Assembly: GCA_003523945.1 (NCBI GenBank)
Contig: DOFS01000484.1
Span: 1 to 11,832, forward strand
Length of the DNA stretch: 11,832 nucleotides
Reading direction: 5' to 3'
DNA from: Nitrospiraceae bacterium
Lineage (GTDB): Bacteria; Nitrospirota; Nitrospiria; Nitrospirales; UBA8639
A program made the position numbers and the translations under genes. The stretch's first letter is position 1; each line of letters starts with the position of its first letter. Shown here piece by piece: positions 1 through 6,792 of the stretch. A model generated the notes under the pieces. The model was not told the DNA's origin. It did no database searches and saw only the letters and a program-made list of their open reading frames with translations.

Positions 1-2
1 AA

Positions 3-38
3 ACGGGGAAGTTCTTCAGACACCAGGCACTCAAGTAA
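3..38 (+). CDS. C-terminal end of a PepSY-like protein (partial, cut by window edge)
   Basis: Frame 3 at the left edge reads TGKFFRHQALK and then TAA. This matches the end of the protein encoded at 7395-7799 (TGKIFRHQPLK, stop) at 9 of 11 residues, so the window begins inside a paralogue of that gene. Resemblance also seems to continue a little past the two stop codons (a GAA-T-GGATC pattern about 15-25 bases downstream of each). Nothing can be said about the rest of the gene, including whether it is intact. Confidence 0.6.
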   Translation, partial: TGKFFRHQALK

Positions 39-142
39 ATAGTACTGATGAACTTCGGATCTAATTCCCTTTTCTTTTAACTTGTTGGTCGATGTACAGC
101 TATTCACAACGTGGTTTTTGATCGATGCTTTTGGAGACCGCA

Positions 143-346
143 ATGAAAGTCAAATATTTTTCTGACACCGACCTCGTCTATATCGAATTCAGTAATCAAG
201 AAGTGGCAGAGACGAAAGGTATCAATGGAAACATCCTGATTGACCTGGTTGAAAATGGCCAACTTGTGGGGCTGACCATAGAACATGCCAAAGTCCAGGC
301 AAACCATTCTGAAAATTCCTTCCTACAACTGACCCCAAAAAGCTAA
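143..346 (+). CDS. DUF2283 family small protein
   Basis: A 67-residue protein beginning MKVKYFSDTDLVYIEF. It has the usual DUF2283 layout: an M-K-V-x-Y-x-x-x-x-D start, a Y-I-x-F strand, a V-A-E-T turn, then ILIDLVENGQLVGLTIEHA, which corresponds to the family's D-x-D-x-x-G-x-L-V-G-I-E-I-L-x-A signature. Full family length is about 60-75 residues, so it looks complete. ATG at 143 is preferred over an upstream ATG at 125 because GGAG at 133-136 sits 6 bases before it and homology starts at MKV. DUF2283 proteins are small beta-rich proteins of unknown function, often found beside DUF4258 or other putative toxins; no such partner is visible in the 100 bases upstream, so this may be an orphaned antitoxin-like gene. 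The role is inference. Confidence 0.8.
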   Translation: MKVKYFSDTDLVYIEFSNQEVAETKGINGNILIDLVENGQLVGLTIEHAKVQANHSENSFLQLTPKS

Positions 347-495
347 TTTTCAACCCCTAATATAAATGGGTGTGTACTCATATAACATCATTTTATTTGG
401 GTATTTCTTGCAGGTATCCATCTAACTCAATTATTTCCATAGGCCTTTGGCAGGAATCTATTTTACCTTGATATATATCGTCGATTGAAGGAAAA

Positions 496-525
496 TTGAA
501 CGCGTTGTTCGGCGGTGGTTAATTA
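496..525 (+). promoter_or_regulatory. weak sigma70-like promoter upstream of the HELLH gene
   Basis: TTGAAC (496-501) is a 5/6 match to a -35 box. About 17-18 bases downstream is the AT-rich TTAATTA (519-525), a poor -10. It lies shortly before the purine-rich ribosome-binding stretch at 533-560. Position makes it plausible; the -10 is weak. Confidence 0.25.
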
Positions 526-560
526 AATACAGATAGGAGAATAGAGGAGACGAATAGGGA

Positions 561-641
561 ATGATTGATGAAGCAGGAGTTGAAAGGCAAAAAGTGAAAG
601 GGATGCCTCGTTTCTCACGCAATCGGAAACCCCATTTATGA
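561..641 (+). CDS. possible 26-codon leader ORF coupled to the HELLH gene
   Basis: ATG at 561 opens 26 codons (MIDEAGVERQKVKGMPRFSR...) ending in TGA at 639-641, which overlaps the ATG of the next gene (638-640) as ATGA. It follows a purine-rich stretch (AGGAGAATAGAGGAGA, 535-550; TAGGGA just before the ATG) that is a far better ribosome-binding region than anything directly ahead of 638. The peptide is basic and matches nothing I recognise. It could be a translated leader coupling ribosomes into the downstream gene, the relic of a longer gene, or chance. Confidence 0.3.
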   Translation: MIDEAGVERQKVKGMPRFSRNRKPHL

Positions 642-1456
642 CTACCAAAAATAAATTACCAACATCAATAACAGGAGAAAAGGCATATAAAGCAATCTTG
701 TCTAGGGTTCGTGAAAATCATTTGGCCCAGAAACTGGCCAAAGAAATCTTTGAATTCTATGGAGAATTTTTAACTTATTCTGAAAGCACAGAAACTTTAA
801 CAAGTGAATTTTGTTTCGATATCCAACATGAACCCTTTATTCTGCTTGAAGGAGCTAGAATTGTTTTGAAAATAGATGGTGGTCGAGAAGCAGAGGCTCT
901 TGCTCATGAACTTCTTCATTTGCAATTGCCCATACGTGGGTTCCCACTAATTGAAGGGGCTGAGATACCTGATGGGATGACTGAAGAGGCAGCCGAGGTT
1001 TTTATGGATAGGTACATCAAGCTTCAAAATTTAATTCACCATGAACTTAACATTGCGAATTTCAAAGAACTTGGGTATCTCAAGCGACATTTTTTATGTG
1101 GATTTAGTCCTCCACAGGTTGATTACAAAGCATTGGTTAATGCTCCACAGGAATTTTCTTGGTGGTGTTTGGAATTTTTTCGTCATTGGATAACTTTGCG
1201 TCATGGCCAAAGCCTTAATGTGGGAATGCATGCAAATGATGCCCTCCAATGGGGTTCAGAACAACATCCTATTCTGAAACAAGCTGCTGAGGGAATGATG
1301 GAGTGGGTGAAGTTTGGAGAATTTAAAAATTCAGGCCACTATGTTAAGCAGGTAAATAATCTTTTGGAAATTATGAAAATTCCCAAGGTAACACAATGGG
1401 CGTTCCTTGAATGTCCAAACCTTCAAAGACCAATTGCAAAGAGAATGATTGTGTAA
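638..1456 (+). CDS. HELLH zinc-metallopeptidase-like protein, function unknown
   Basis: A 272-residue soluble protein with no signal peptide or membrane segment. The one recognisable feature is A-H-E-L-L-H at residues 89-94, a canonical HExxH motif: two histidines would bind zinc and the glutamate would activate water. It sits in a helix (REAEALAHELLHLQL) preceded by a hydrophobic strand (ARIVLKI), as in gluzincin and minigluzincin folds. A third ligand could be one of the glutamates near residues 115-120 (TEEAAEVF), which I cannot settle. The C-terminal half is rich in aromatic residues and histidine (EFSWWCLEFFRHW). Only a weak GGAA lies before the ATG; translational coupling to the ORF at 561-641 may compensate. 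Base composition is AT-rich relative to the neighbouring ATPase copies, which suggests separate acquisition. It converges on the broken ATPase tail at 1730. Family assignment beyond metallopeptidase-like is not possible by eye. Confidence 0.8.
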   Translation: MTTKNKLPTSITGEKAYKAILSRVRENHLAQKLAKEIFEFYGEFLTYSESTETLTSEFCFDIQHEPFILLEGARIVLKIDGGREAEALAHELLHLQLPIRGFPLIEGAEIPDGMTEEAAEVFMDRYIKLQNLIHHELNIANFKELGYLKRHFLCGFSPPQVDYKALVNAPQEFSWWCLEFFRHWITLRHGQSLNVGMHANDALQWGSEQHPILKQAAEGMMEWVKFGEFKNSGHYVKQVNNLLEIMKIPKVTQWAFLECPNLQRPIAKRMIV

Positions 1457-1499
1457 TGCGTTTTAGATTCCAGGGTTTTTGTTGGTCAAGCACCATCAT

Positions 1500-1700
1500 T
1501 TAAATTTTCAACCCGGTGCTATCCGATCGTTTATATTTAACCAACACCTCCCCTACCCAATCTCGCAAGGCTCCTATTCTCTCACTGGTTCCAGTTTTTG
1601 GTGAATAAGATAGCACCAGTGCACTTGAAGGGTGATGGAATTTGGAGTGCCGGACATGTCTAGGGTAAATATCCCTGTATACCCTCTTGTGGGTGACTTC
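1500..1700 (-). other. possible C-terminal remnant of a LysR-type regulator
   Basis: Downstream of the broken ATPase tail, the minus strand stays open and reads ...SSALVLSYSPKTG, RIGALRDWVGEVL and then 12 further codons to a stop at 1500. This faintly resembles the end of LysR-type regulator effector domains (P-x-x-L-V-Y-P, then a helix R-x-R-A-F-x-D-W-x-x-E). No start codon or N-terminal domain remains; upstream, the frame runs into the ATPase tail. The resemblance is short and may be chance. No other gene is visible between 1457 and 1729. Confidence 0.2.
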
Positions 1701-1729
1701 AATCGCGAAATGACGAAATCCGCATAGGA

Positions 1730-2709
1730 TTAACGTCGGAAAAACTAATTGCGACGTCTGACCCATTTTTCGTTTCTACGGCGAAAAAGACGATTGTTGA
1801 AAGGATGAGACAGAGGACTAATTGGTCCAGGGTTAAGGGTATGGTATGGAAGATGGGATTGAGGATAGGCACGTAGATGGTGGCCATCTGAAGGGCGAAG
1901 GTGAGGAGCACGGCTCCTAATTACCATGGATTGCTCAACGGGCCTCGCTGGAAAAACGAATCTTGCTCCGAACGAATCGCCAGCACATGTCCCCTTTGGG
2001 AGAGGGTGAGGACGGTGAACACCATGGTTTGCCATTGTTCTTGATTAGCCTGATAAGCCCACATTTCGGTGATGAGCGATATGCCGCCCATGAGCAGGCC
2101 TACCCATAAGATGTGTTGCCAGAGGCCTCCGGCAAAGATGCTTTCATTCGGCGGGCGGGGAGGGCGCTCCATGATGTTGCGCTCTTCGGGTTCCATGGCG
2201 AGAGCGAGGCCGGGTAAGCTGTCTGTGACGAGGTTGATCCATAAGATTTGAATCGGAAGCAGGGGAATCGGCAGGCCGAATAAGGGTGCCAGGAAAATCG
2301 TCCAGATTTCTCCGGAATTGCTCGTCATCGTATATTTCACAAACTTGCGGATGTTGTCATAGATCCGGCGTCCGTCCCGGACGGCGGTGACGATGGTCGC
2401 AAAGTTATCATCCAGCAAAATCATGTCGGAGGCTTCACGGGCTACGTCTGTGCCGGTTTGCCCCATCGCAATGCCGATGTTGGCCTGGTTCAACGCGGGG
2501 GCGTCATTCACCCCGTCGCCGGTCATCGCGACAAACTCTCCCCTGTTTTGCTGGGCTTTGACGATGGCAATTTTTTGCGTGGGTGTAATGCGGGCATAGA
2601 CGCGGGTGTGCTCCACCAGTTGCGTCAGGTCTTCGGGGGAACGGTGTTCCAATTCCTGGCCGGTCAGCACCGTGATGTCCTTATTGATAATGCCGCTGCC
2701 TGACGCGCG
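1730..2709 (-). pseudogene. truncated and disrupted P-type cation ATPase, C-terminal part (copy 1)
   Basis: Closely matches the ATPase at 10348-11832 from the GIINK segment of the P domain to the stop codon, retaining MTGDGVNDAPAL, the SNSGEIW and ILWINLVTD membrane motifs and the C-terminal helices. It is not a working gene. The 5' end is cut near 2700-2709, where homology stops at A-S-x-x-G-I-I-N-K, so the catalytic DKTGT region, nucleotide domain and first membrane helices are absent. A TAA at 1918-1920 replaces the Leu TTA that follows the N-P-W / N-L-W motif. A one-base frameshift in the A-rich run near 1765 shifts the tail (WVRRRN) into another frame ending at 1745. Substitutions at conserved sites (NLVTDG to NLVTDS, SQMGH to SQRGH) fit relaxed selection. 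The matching original stop position is TTA at 1730-1732. Confidence 0.9.
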
Positions 2710-2955
2710 GCGCTGGCTTGTCCACACGAGAAGAAGATTGTAGGATGGTTTGAAATCTGTCCATTAGATGGGGCGCAGGACTTTTCAAATTCAAGGCGGT
2801 CCAACATCCGGTTATGGGGGGCATCTATGCACCCGGCTCCCGAGGATCCTATTTCAGAAACATGAGAGGAGCCGCCCGCCGATATTCCCGGCAGCCGGAC
2901 GCTGGGTCTCGCTCCCTGCTGTGTCTTGCGCGTCAAGCAGACAACCAGTCACTCC

Positions 2956-2985
2956 AACGCCCACGGCGTTCAGGGCGTTTCGCCC
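2956..2985. repeat. two adjacent triloop hairpins
   Basis: AACGCC-cac-GGCGTT (2956-2970, perfect 6-bp stem, 3-base loop), then two bases, then GGGCG-ttt-CGCCC (2973-2985, perfect 5-bp stem, 3-base loop). No T-run follows on the plus strand, so a simple terminator is unlikely. Paired compact hairpins of this kind are typical of REP-like extragenic palindromes or of recognition structures for mobile elements; which of these applies cannot be told from one copy. Confidence 0.5.
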
Positions 2986-3292
2986 ATTTCACAAGCAGGG
3001 GTGGGAAGGGACGACCCAAAAACTGCAAGTTTTTAGAGGTGCCATTAAGATATTCATTGTGGCGTCATGTGGGCACAAGGGAGTCTCCTGCTACGTATGA
3101 ACCACTGCCGACCCTTGTGTTTTGGCTGACTGTGTTTTTGTCCTCATCAAAATCAGGCTAAAGAGGTCCTATTTATCTTGACTAATTATATCCAATGATC
3201 AAGAATTCCCGCACGCCTAATTCAAAATTTGTAATTTGCATGGTAGCGGATGTGGCGTTCGGTGCCCAGTAGGCGTTTTAAGGCGTGGGCTC

Positions 3293-3317
3293 AGTTCTGT
3301 GTAGTTAAAACAGAATT
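3293..3317. repeat. inverted repeat upstream of the hydrolase operon
   Basis: TTCTGT (3295-3300) and ACAGAA (3310-3315) form perfect 6-base arms around a 9-base spacer; one more A-T pair can be added beyond a G-T wobble. It could be a regulator site or an RNA hairpin. A smaller ACCTT-gt-AAGGT palindrome follows at 3397-3408. Both lie within 180 bases of the hydrolase start. Confidence 0.35.
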
Positions 3318-3467
3318 AGGCTGCCCTACTTGCCATGCTGTTGAGGTTTGAAGGAGATTTTGGCAGGGGTTGAATCAGCTCAAAAACTATTCTTCACCTT
3401 GTAAGGTTGCTGGAGAATAATATTTTGTTGCCAGTATATTTAAAAAGTTAGATGATAGTGGAATGAG

Positions 3468-4271
3468 ATGACGCATAACCCTCTGATCAGAGTTGTTTTG
3501 CCAAGTAGTGGAGACAGTTGGGCAAAAATGTCACTTGCACCGGAAAGACGGCTAGTACTCTTTATCCATGGCTTTCGGGGTACGGCTCTTGGCACCTGGG
3601 ATCGCTTTCCTGTTCTAGTAGAGGGGCAAAAAAAATTTCAAGGCTGCGATTTGGTCTTTTACGGCTACTCTTCAAAGTGGCAGCGTACACAGGTCTTAGC
3701 CAATGATTTTCGAGACGCTTTGGACCTTCTGTTTAGCCAGCCTAGGATCTTATTGCAGGCCACGGCGACGGAGTCGAATCGAGCGTCGGACTTTCGATTC
3801 GAGGAGGTTTTTCTTGTGGCTCACTCAATGGGAGCACTTGTGGCCCGCCAAGCGCTCCTTGATGCATTTCAAATGAGATACCCCTGGACAAGCAAGGTCA
3901 GACTAGCCTTGTTTGCGCCCGCTCATATGGGTGCAGACTTACTCCGGCTATGTATGCAGACCCTCGCGCCGTTCCCAATTCCTGTATCATTGGCAGCCCA
4001 TTCTATTTATCCCTGTCTCCATGACTTAGTTCCCACTTCGCAGACCATCAATCTAGTTATCTCTCGAGCCAAAAACCTTGATCCTCTGTCCGCAAAAACC
4101 TTCTCAGCACACGGAGTCTGGATTGCCGCTCACGATCAGGTCGTGAGCCCTAATGCCTTTCCTGGAGACCCTCCGTCGAAAACCATCAGGGGACGTACTC
4201 ATATTTCGATGTGCAAACCTACTAATGTGTCGTCGCAGGCCTTCAAGGGGCTGGAAACTTGCATTCCATGA
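3468..4271 (+). CDS. alpha/beta hydrolase with a Ser-Asp-His triad (lipase/esterase-like)
   Basis: A 267-residue cytoplasmic-looking protein. After a strand (RRLVLFIHG) comes HGFRG at 34-38, the oxyanion-hole turn of lipase-like alpha/beta hydrolases. FLVAHSMGALVAR at 115-127 is the nucleophile elbow, with Ser120 in G-x-S-x-G-like form (A-H-S-M-G). Asp223 in AAHDQVV and His245 in RTHISM fall where the acid and base of the triad are expected, so all catalytic residues are present. Closest in style are the short DUF676/PGAP1-like serine esterases; the substrate (lipid, ester or thioester) is unknown. No signal peptide or membrane helix. The ATG follows GTGGAATGAG, a weak ribosome-binding site. 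It is the first gene of a two-gene operon: its TGA overlaps the next ATG. Stand-alone hydrolases paired with an unknown protein inside accessory islands are sometimes defence effectors, but here that is only inference. Confidence 0.85.
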   Translation: MTHNPLIRVVLPSSGDSWAKMSLAPERRLVLFIHGFRGTALGTWDRFPVLVEGQKKFQGCDLVFYGYSSKWQRTQVLANDFRDALDLLFSQPRILLQATATESNRASDFRFEEVFLVAHSMGALVARQALLDAFQMRYPWTSKVRLALFAPAHMGADLLRLCMQTLAPFPIPVSLAAHSIYPCLHDLVPTSQTINLVISRAKNLDPLSAKTFSAHGVWIAAHDQVVSPNAFPGDPPSKTIRGRTHISMCKPTNVSSQAFKGLETCIP

Positions 4272-5071
4272 ATGGCTCATATGCACAAATGGCAATAATG
4301 AGCCAATTTTCCTCCCTATTTGGAAGGGATCGTGAAGGTGAAATTGAACTCGCATTCGATGGAATACGCGCTGCCTGCGTTTTCCACTTGGCCGGCCAAG
4401 CTAATGTTCTCCAGCATGAAATTGAATCCTCGGCCCGCCGAAGTATTGAGTTCGCACTGAGTTTGGCCGAGAGGGACCTTGGTTTAGGCGAAGCGCTTGC
4501 CACTCGTTCCTTGTCGGGATGGCTTCGGGGCAGGGAACTATCCAGCCCAGTTGATCCGTCGAACACTTGGTTCGAGGCATTCCGAGTTGTTGAGATAGGT
4601 CTGCTGGATAAATGGCCCCTAAAGCGCACAGCTATTTTGCTGGCTAAGGGAACGACTAGTTTAGAACCATTCGTAAACGGTCCAACTGTTAGTTTCGTAA
4701 GTGTTGTTGAATGGTTGGAGATGAGGGCCCAAAATGTTGATGATTCTAATGGGGTGAGTGCGTCAGACCGCATCTTCATTGAGTTGGTTTGTGATCTTGC
4801 CGATTTTTATAAGGGGTTGTTGGACTTTGTCCAATTTATATCTATAGCTCCAGTTTTAGTTCGGCCACTGTTAGGTGAGTATCTGCAGACCGCCGTATTC
4901 CTCGGGCGCCCCCGGGATGCTGTGGTTCGACTGCACGGAGCCCTACGTATAGGGCAGGAGGGTCTTAGGAGATCGAATGTTGAGCTACCGCATGATTTTC
5001 TCTTGCAATCTGAGGCAACCCTCGGCTGGGTATCGAAGATGCCACAAATGGACGAATGGTCGGGCGCGTAA
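4268..5071 (+). CDS. unknown helical protein, operon partner of the hydrolase
   Basis: A 267-residue protein that I do not recognise. The ATG at 4268 overlaps the hydrolase stop (ATGA, 4268-4271), indicating translational coupling; a TTG at 4259 in the same frame is a less likely start, and there is no good ribosome-binding site at usual spacing. The sequence looks mostly alpha-helical: amphipathic segments such as EIELAFDGIRAACVFHLAG, RRSIEFALSLAERDLGLGEA and YKGLLDFVQFI, with no signal peptide and no clear membrane span. No catalytic motif stands out. Almost equal in length to the hydrolase and tightly coupled to it, it probably acts with it, as a sensor, specificity subunit or inhibitor. 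The operon ends 44 bases before the stop position of ATPase copy 2, which lies in the opposite direction. Confidence 0.75.
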   Translation: MNGSYAQMAIMSQFSSLFGRDREGEIELAFDGIRAACVFHLAGQANVLQHEIESSARRSIEFALSLAERDLGLGEALATRSLSGWLRGRELSSPVDPSNTWFEAFRVVEIGLLDKWPLKRTAILLAKGTTSLEPFVNGPTVSFVSVVEWLEMRAQNVDDSNGVSASDRIFIELVCDLADFYKGLLDFVQFISIAPVLVRPLLGEYLQTAVFLGRPRDAVVRLHGALRIGQEGLRRSNVELPHDFLLQSEATLGWVSKMPQMDEWSGA

Positions 5072-5115
5072 TTGTGGGAAGGTTTCTGGTGGAAGGATGA
5101 AATGGCCTTGCCAGA

Positions 5116-5520
5116 TTAACGCCGGGAAAACCGGCTCCTACAGCGGACCCATTTTTTGATTTCGACCGCGACAAACAAGATTGTCGGGAAGAGGAGACAG
5201 AGGCCTAATTGGTTTAGGGTCAAGGGCATGGTATGGAAGACGGGATTGAGGAGCGGCACGTAGATCGTGTCCATTTGTAGGGCGAAGGTGAAGCGCGCGG
5301 CTTCCACGACCAGAGGTTGCTCGATGGCCTTCGTCGAATAAACGCCTCCCGCTCTGATCGAATCGCCAGCACATGTTCCATCTGGGAAAGGGTGAGGACG
5401 GTGAAGACCAAGGTTTGCCATTGTCCGAGATCGGTCTGAACGGCCCACATTTCTGCCGCGAGCGATACGCCGCTTATCAGCAGCCCCACCCACAGGATAT
5501 GTTGCCAGAGGCCACTGGCA
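5116..5520 (-). pseudogene. P-type ATPase C-terminal fragment (copy 2)
   Basis: The minus strand reads SGLWQHILWVGLL through EMWAVQTDLGQWQTLVFTVL and LSQMEHVLAIRSE, then, after a one-base deletion near 5308-5312 (just past the N-L-W motif), continues in another frame as RFTFALQMDTIYVPLLNPVF to the stop at 5116-5118. These match the last four membrane helices of the ATPase at 10348-11832. It covers only about 130 codons, ends abruptly near 5520 and has no start, so it is a dead remnant. It is more diverged from the right-hand copy than copy 1 is, suggesting an older event. The GAAATG...TTAAC context just past the stop resembles the other two copies, so homology probably includes a few bases downstream of the gene. 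Confidence 0.85.
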
Positions 5521-5588
5521 CGTTCAGGCCTTGCAATCCGAAATCAAAAATTTTCGCTGCGAAGAGTGACGATTAGTTCTTGCCCGGT

Positions 5589-5881
5589 CTACCGGATCAC
5601 GGTCACGGCGAGGCGAAATCCTAGTACGTGGAGGAAAGCATCGAGGCTTCTGAATTCTGGATTGCCGAGTCCGGAGAGCATCTTCTATAGGTTTTCGCGA
5701 TTGAGTTTGGACTTCTCGGTGAGTTGTGCCATACCTCCTTGAGCTTCCGCACATTTCTTAGCGCCACTAAAAACAATTCAGGATCGTCTTCCTCCAGTGC
5801 CGCGTTCAAATAGTCTTCGCCTTCACCCGCATCATGCAGGCTTGCAATCAGGTCTGGTTGATAGGCTTTGCTCTTGTTCGT
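5589..5881 (-). pseudogene. HigA-like addiction-module antitoxin (TIGR02684 type), inactivated
   Basis: Joining frames on the minus strand gives NKSKAYQPDLIASLHDAGEG, EDYLNAALEEDDPELFLVAL, RNV-EAQGGMAQL, SKLNRENL-KMLSGLGNPEFR and SLDAFLHVLGFRLAVTVIR. This is the typical downstream XRE/HTH antitoxin of HigBA-like modules (YLNAALEEGDPELFLLALRDVAEA, SRENLYRxLS, GNPxxxxL). Three lesions: the expected start is ACG (5879-5881), close after an intact AAGGAG; a base is missing near 5750 in R-N-V-A-E-A; and TAG at 5685-5687 replaces the Tyr of NLYKML. The gene should encode a roughly 97-residue DNA-binding antitoxin for a RelE/HigB-type toxin. No toxin remnant could be recognised on its 5' side (5882-5968). 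Confidence 0.8.
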
Positions 5882-5968
5882 AGTCTCCTTACTTTTCAGG
5901 AACTGCTAGAAAATAATTCTCCCTTAGTCCTTCTTTGCCAATGTTGGAAAATCTCTGTTAGCAGGCTC

Positions 5969-6319
5969 TCAAGACATAGAAGCTTCCCGATATTCAACCA
6001 GAGGGTCACCGGATTGTAAAAGCGTCAATGGAGTTGGAGGCGTCCGTTGGAGAAGGGTGCAAAAAAGGCAGGCGTTTGACGTGTTCCCACACGTGACCCA
6101 GATGATTTGTGGTGGGACGCCACGTACCGTCACCAAATCCACAAAATCCTGATCTTTACTCATAATGCTGGCACCGGCTTTTCGAGCGGTTTGAAATATT
6201 TCCAGATCCCTGGCATCTCTAAGGTCGAGAGAGGAGACAGATTGAGCGGGAATAGAAAAGGTAGTGGTGAGCCAGGGTGCTAACTGAGGAGACAGTGGAA
6301 CGTCAATTCACAGAATCAA
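5969..6319 (-). pseudogene. DUF5615 PIN-like toxin nuclease, start region broken by a stop
   Basis: The minus strand encodes IDVPLSPQLAPWLTTTF, LDLRDARDLEIFQTARKAGA, SIMSKDQDFVDLV, GVPPQIIWVTCGNTSN and LLQSGDPLVEY, the full DUF5615 (Mut7-C/PIN-like) pattern: an early I-D, L-R-D-A-x-D-x-E-I-F, T/S-K-D-x-D-F and W-x-x-C-G-N-T. The acidic residues expected for metal binding (D of I-D, D of RDARD, D-x-D of KDQDF) are all kept. The frame is open from 6307 to 5969, but TGA at 6308-6310 stands where family members have I-x-W-I-D (probably Trp TGG to TGA); the likely TTG start is at 6319. No alternative start occurs before the internal Met at 6163, which would lose half of the domain. One nonsense change therefore seems to have silenced the toxin recently. 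It lies just downstream of its usual partner, DUF433. Confidence 0.8.
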
Positions 6320-6371
6320 GAGGTAACCATGGGATAGTTTACCCGCATACTGGCAAAAGTTTAAGACAGGC

Positions 6372-6537
6372 TTAAATATCTTCCGCTTCTAAATCCAGGC
6401 ATTGGACTTGTTGACGAGTGAGCCCCTTCCCCAAGAGGTCAACGATATCCGTCACACGAATCCGCATTCCCCGGATCCAGGGACGGCCACCCCATTGGTT
6501 TAGCGTTCACGGTAATTCGCTTAGCAATAGTAGCCAT
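6372..6537 (-). pseudogene. DUF433 antitoxin, frameshifted
   Basis: From ATG at 6537 the minus strand reads MATIAKRITVNAKPMG; after a frameshift near 6488-6494 it continues GGRPWIRGMRIRVTDIVDLL, GKGLTRQQVQ, LDLEAEDI and then TAA (6372-6374). This is the standard DUF433 outline: I-x-x-N-P, G-G-x-P-x-I-R-G-x-R-I-x-V, D-I-L-x-L-L-A-x-G-x-S, D-x-P-x-L-x-x-x-D-I. Beyond the frameshift, the E-D-Y-P part is shortened and a TAA follows D-I where members read through into A-C-L (still visible after the stop, to 6339). DUF433 proteins are HTH antitoxins for DUF5615 nucleases, and here the order antitoxin then toxin is the canonical one. Both members are damaged, so the module is dead. Confidence 0.8.
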
Positions 6538-6792
6538 GTTTCAACCCTACGTGAGTATCAAAGAAATAACAGAGAGCTCCCGAACTAATTGAGAAGAGGA
6601 CCATATCAAAAGGGAAGTTTGAGTGTTCATGATAAAGTATAGGTCCCTTGGGGGGATTAGAGTATGATTCTGTCGGCTGATATTTGATGGAGAGTCGCGA
6701 ATTCTATTTTCTTCTTGCGCGTCGCGAGCCTTTTGCTGACACGCAGGTCCGTTCTGCATTCCTGATTTCTCTGTAAATTTTGATTTCTCCGA
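6538..6792. other. intergenic divide between divergent TA modules
   Basis: Divergent spacer of about 330 bases (to 6870) between the dead DUF433/DUF5615 module and the live Phd/YefM-RelE module. The part to 6792 is AT-rich with no gene or RNA that I recognise; the small minus-strand frame 6657-6923 is not credible. The right-hand part holds the promoter and operator listed next. Confidence 0.5.

Larger units (their letters stand above)
2709..3467. other. gap without a convincing gene
   Basis: About 760 bases between the 5' break of ATPase copy 1 and the hydrolase operon. The left half (to about 3160) is GC-rich with overlapping open frames on both strands (longest 2814-3161 plus and 2664-2936 minus), but their composition is Arg/Ser/Pro-rich and low in hydrophobic patterning, none has a good ribosome-binding site, and none resembles a known family. 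It may be a decayed gene or a structured non-coding repeat. The right half is AT-rich, with a loose promoter-like TTGACT (3178-3183) and AAGAAT (3201-3206) at 17-base spacing, and inverted repeats listed separately. Confidence 0.5.

Noticed and set aside
104..307. 67-codon minus-strand frame over the DUF2283 gene
   Set aside because: It is antisense to a gene with a clear family match and its own ribosome-binding site.
2387..2703. Plus-strand open frames opposite ATPase copy 1 (and 11006-11218, 11347-11538 and 11554-11805 opposite copy 3)
   Set aside because: They are antisense to clear ATPase coding sequence; their translations are shadows, and the same shadow recurs in both copies.
2814..3161. 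115-codon plus-strand frame and overlapping 110-codon frame from 2768
   Set aside because: Low-complexity Arg/Ser/Pro composition, competing open frames on both strands typical of GC-rich non-coding DNA, no ribosome-binding site and no family resemblance.
4259..4267. TTG start three codons upstream for the hydrolase partner
   Set aside because: ATG at 4268 gives the classic ATGA overlap with the hydrolase stop and is a stronger start codon.
4243..4779. 178-codon minus-strand frame
   Set aside because: Overlaps the hydrolase partner gene antisense; Ser/Arg-rich shadow without a start signal.
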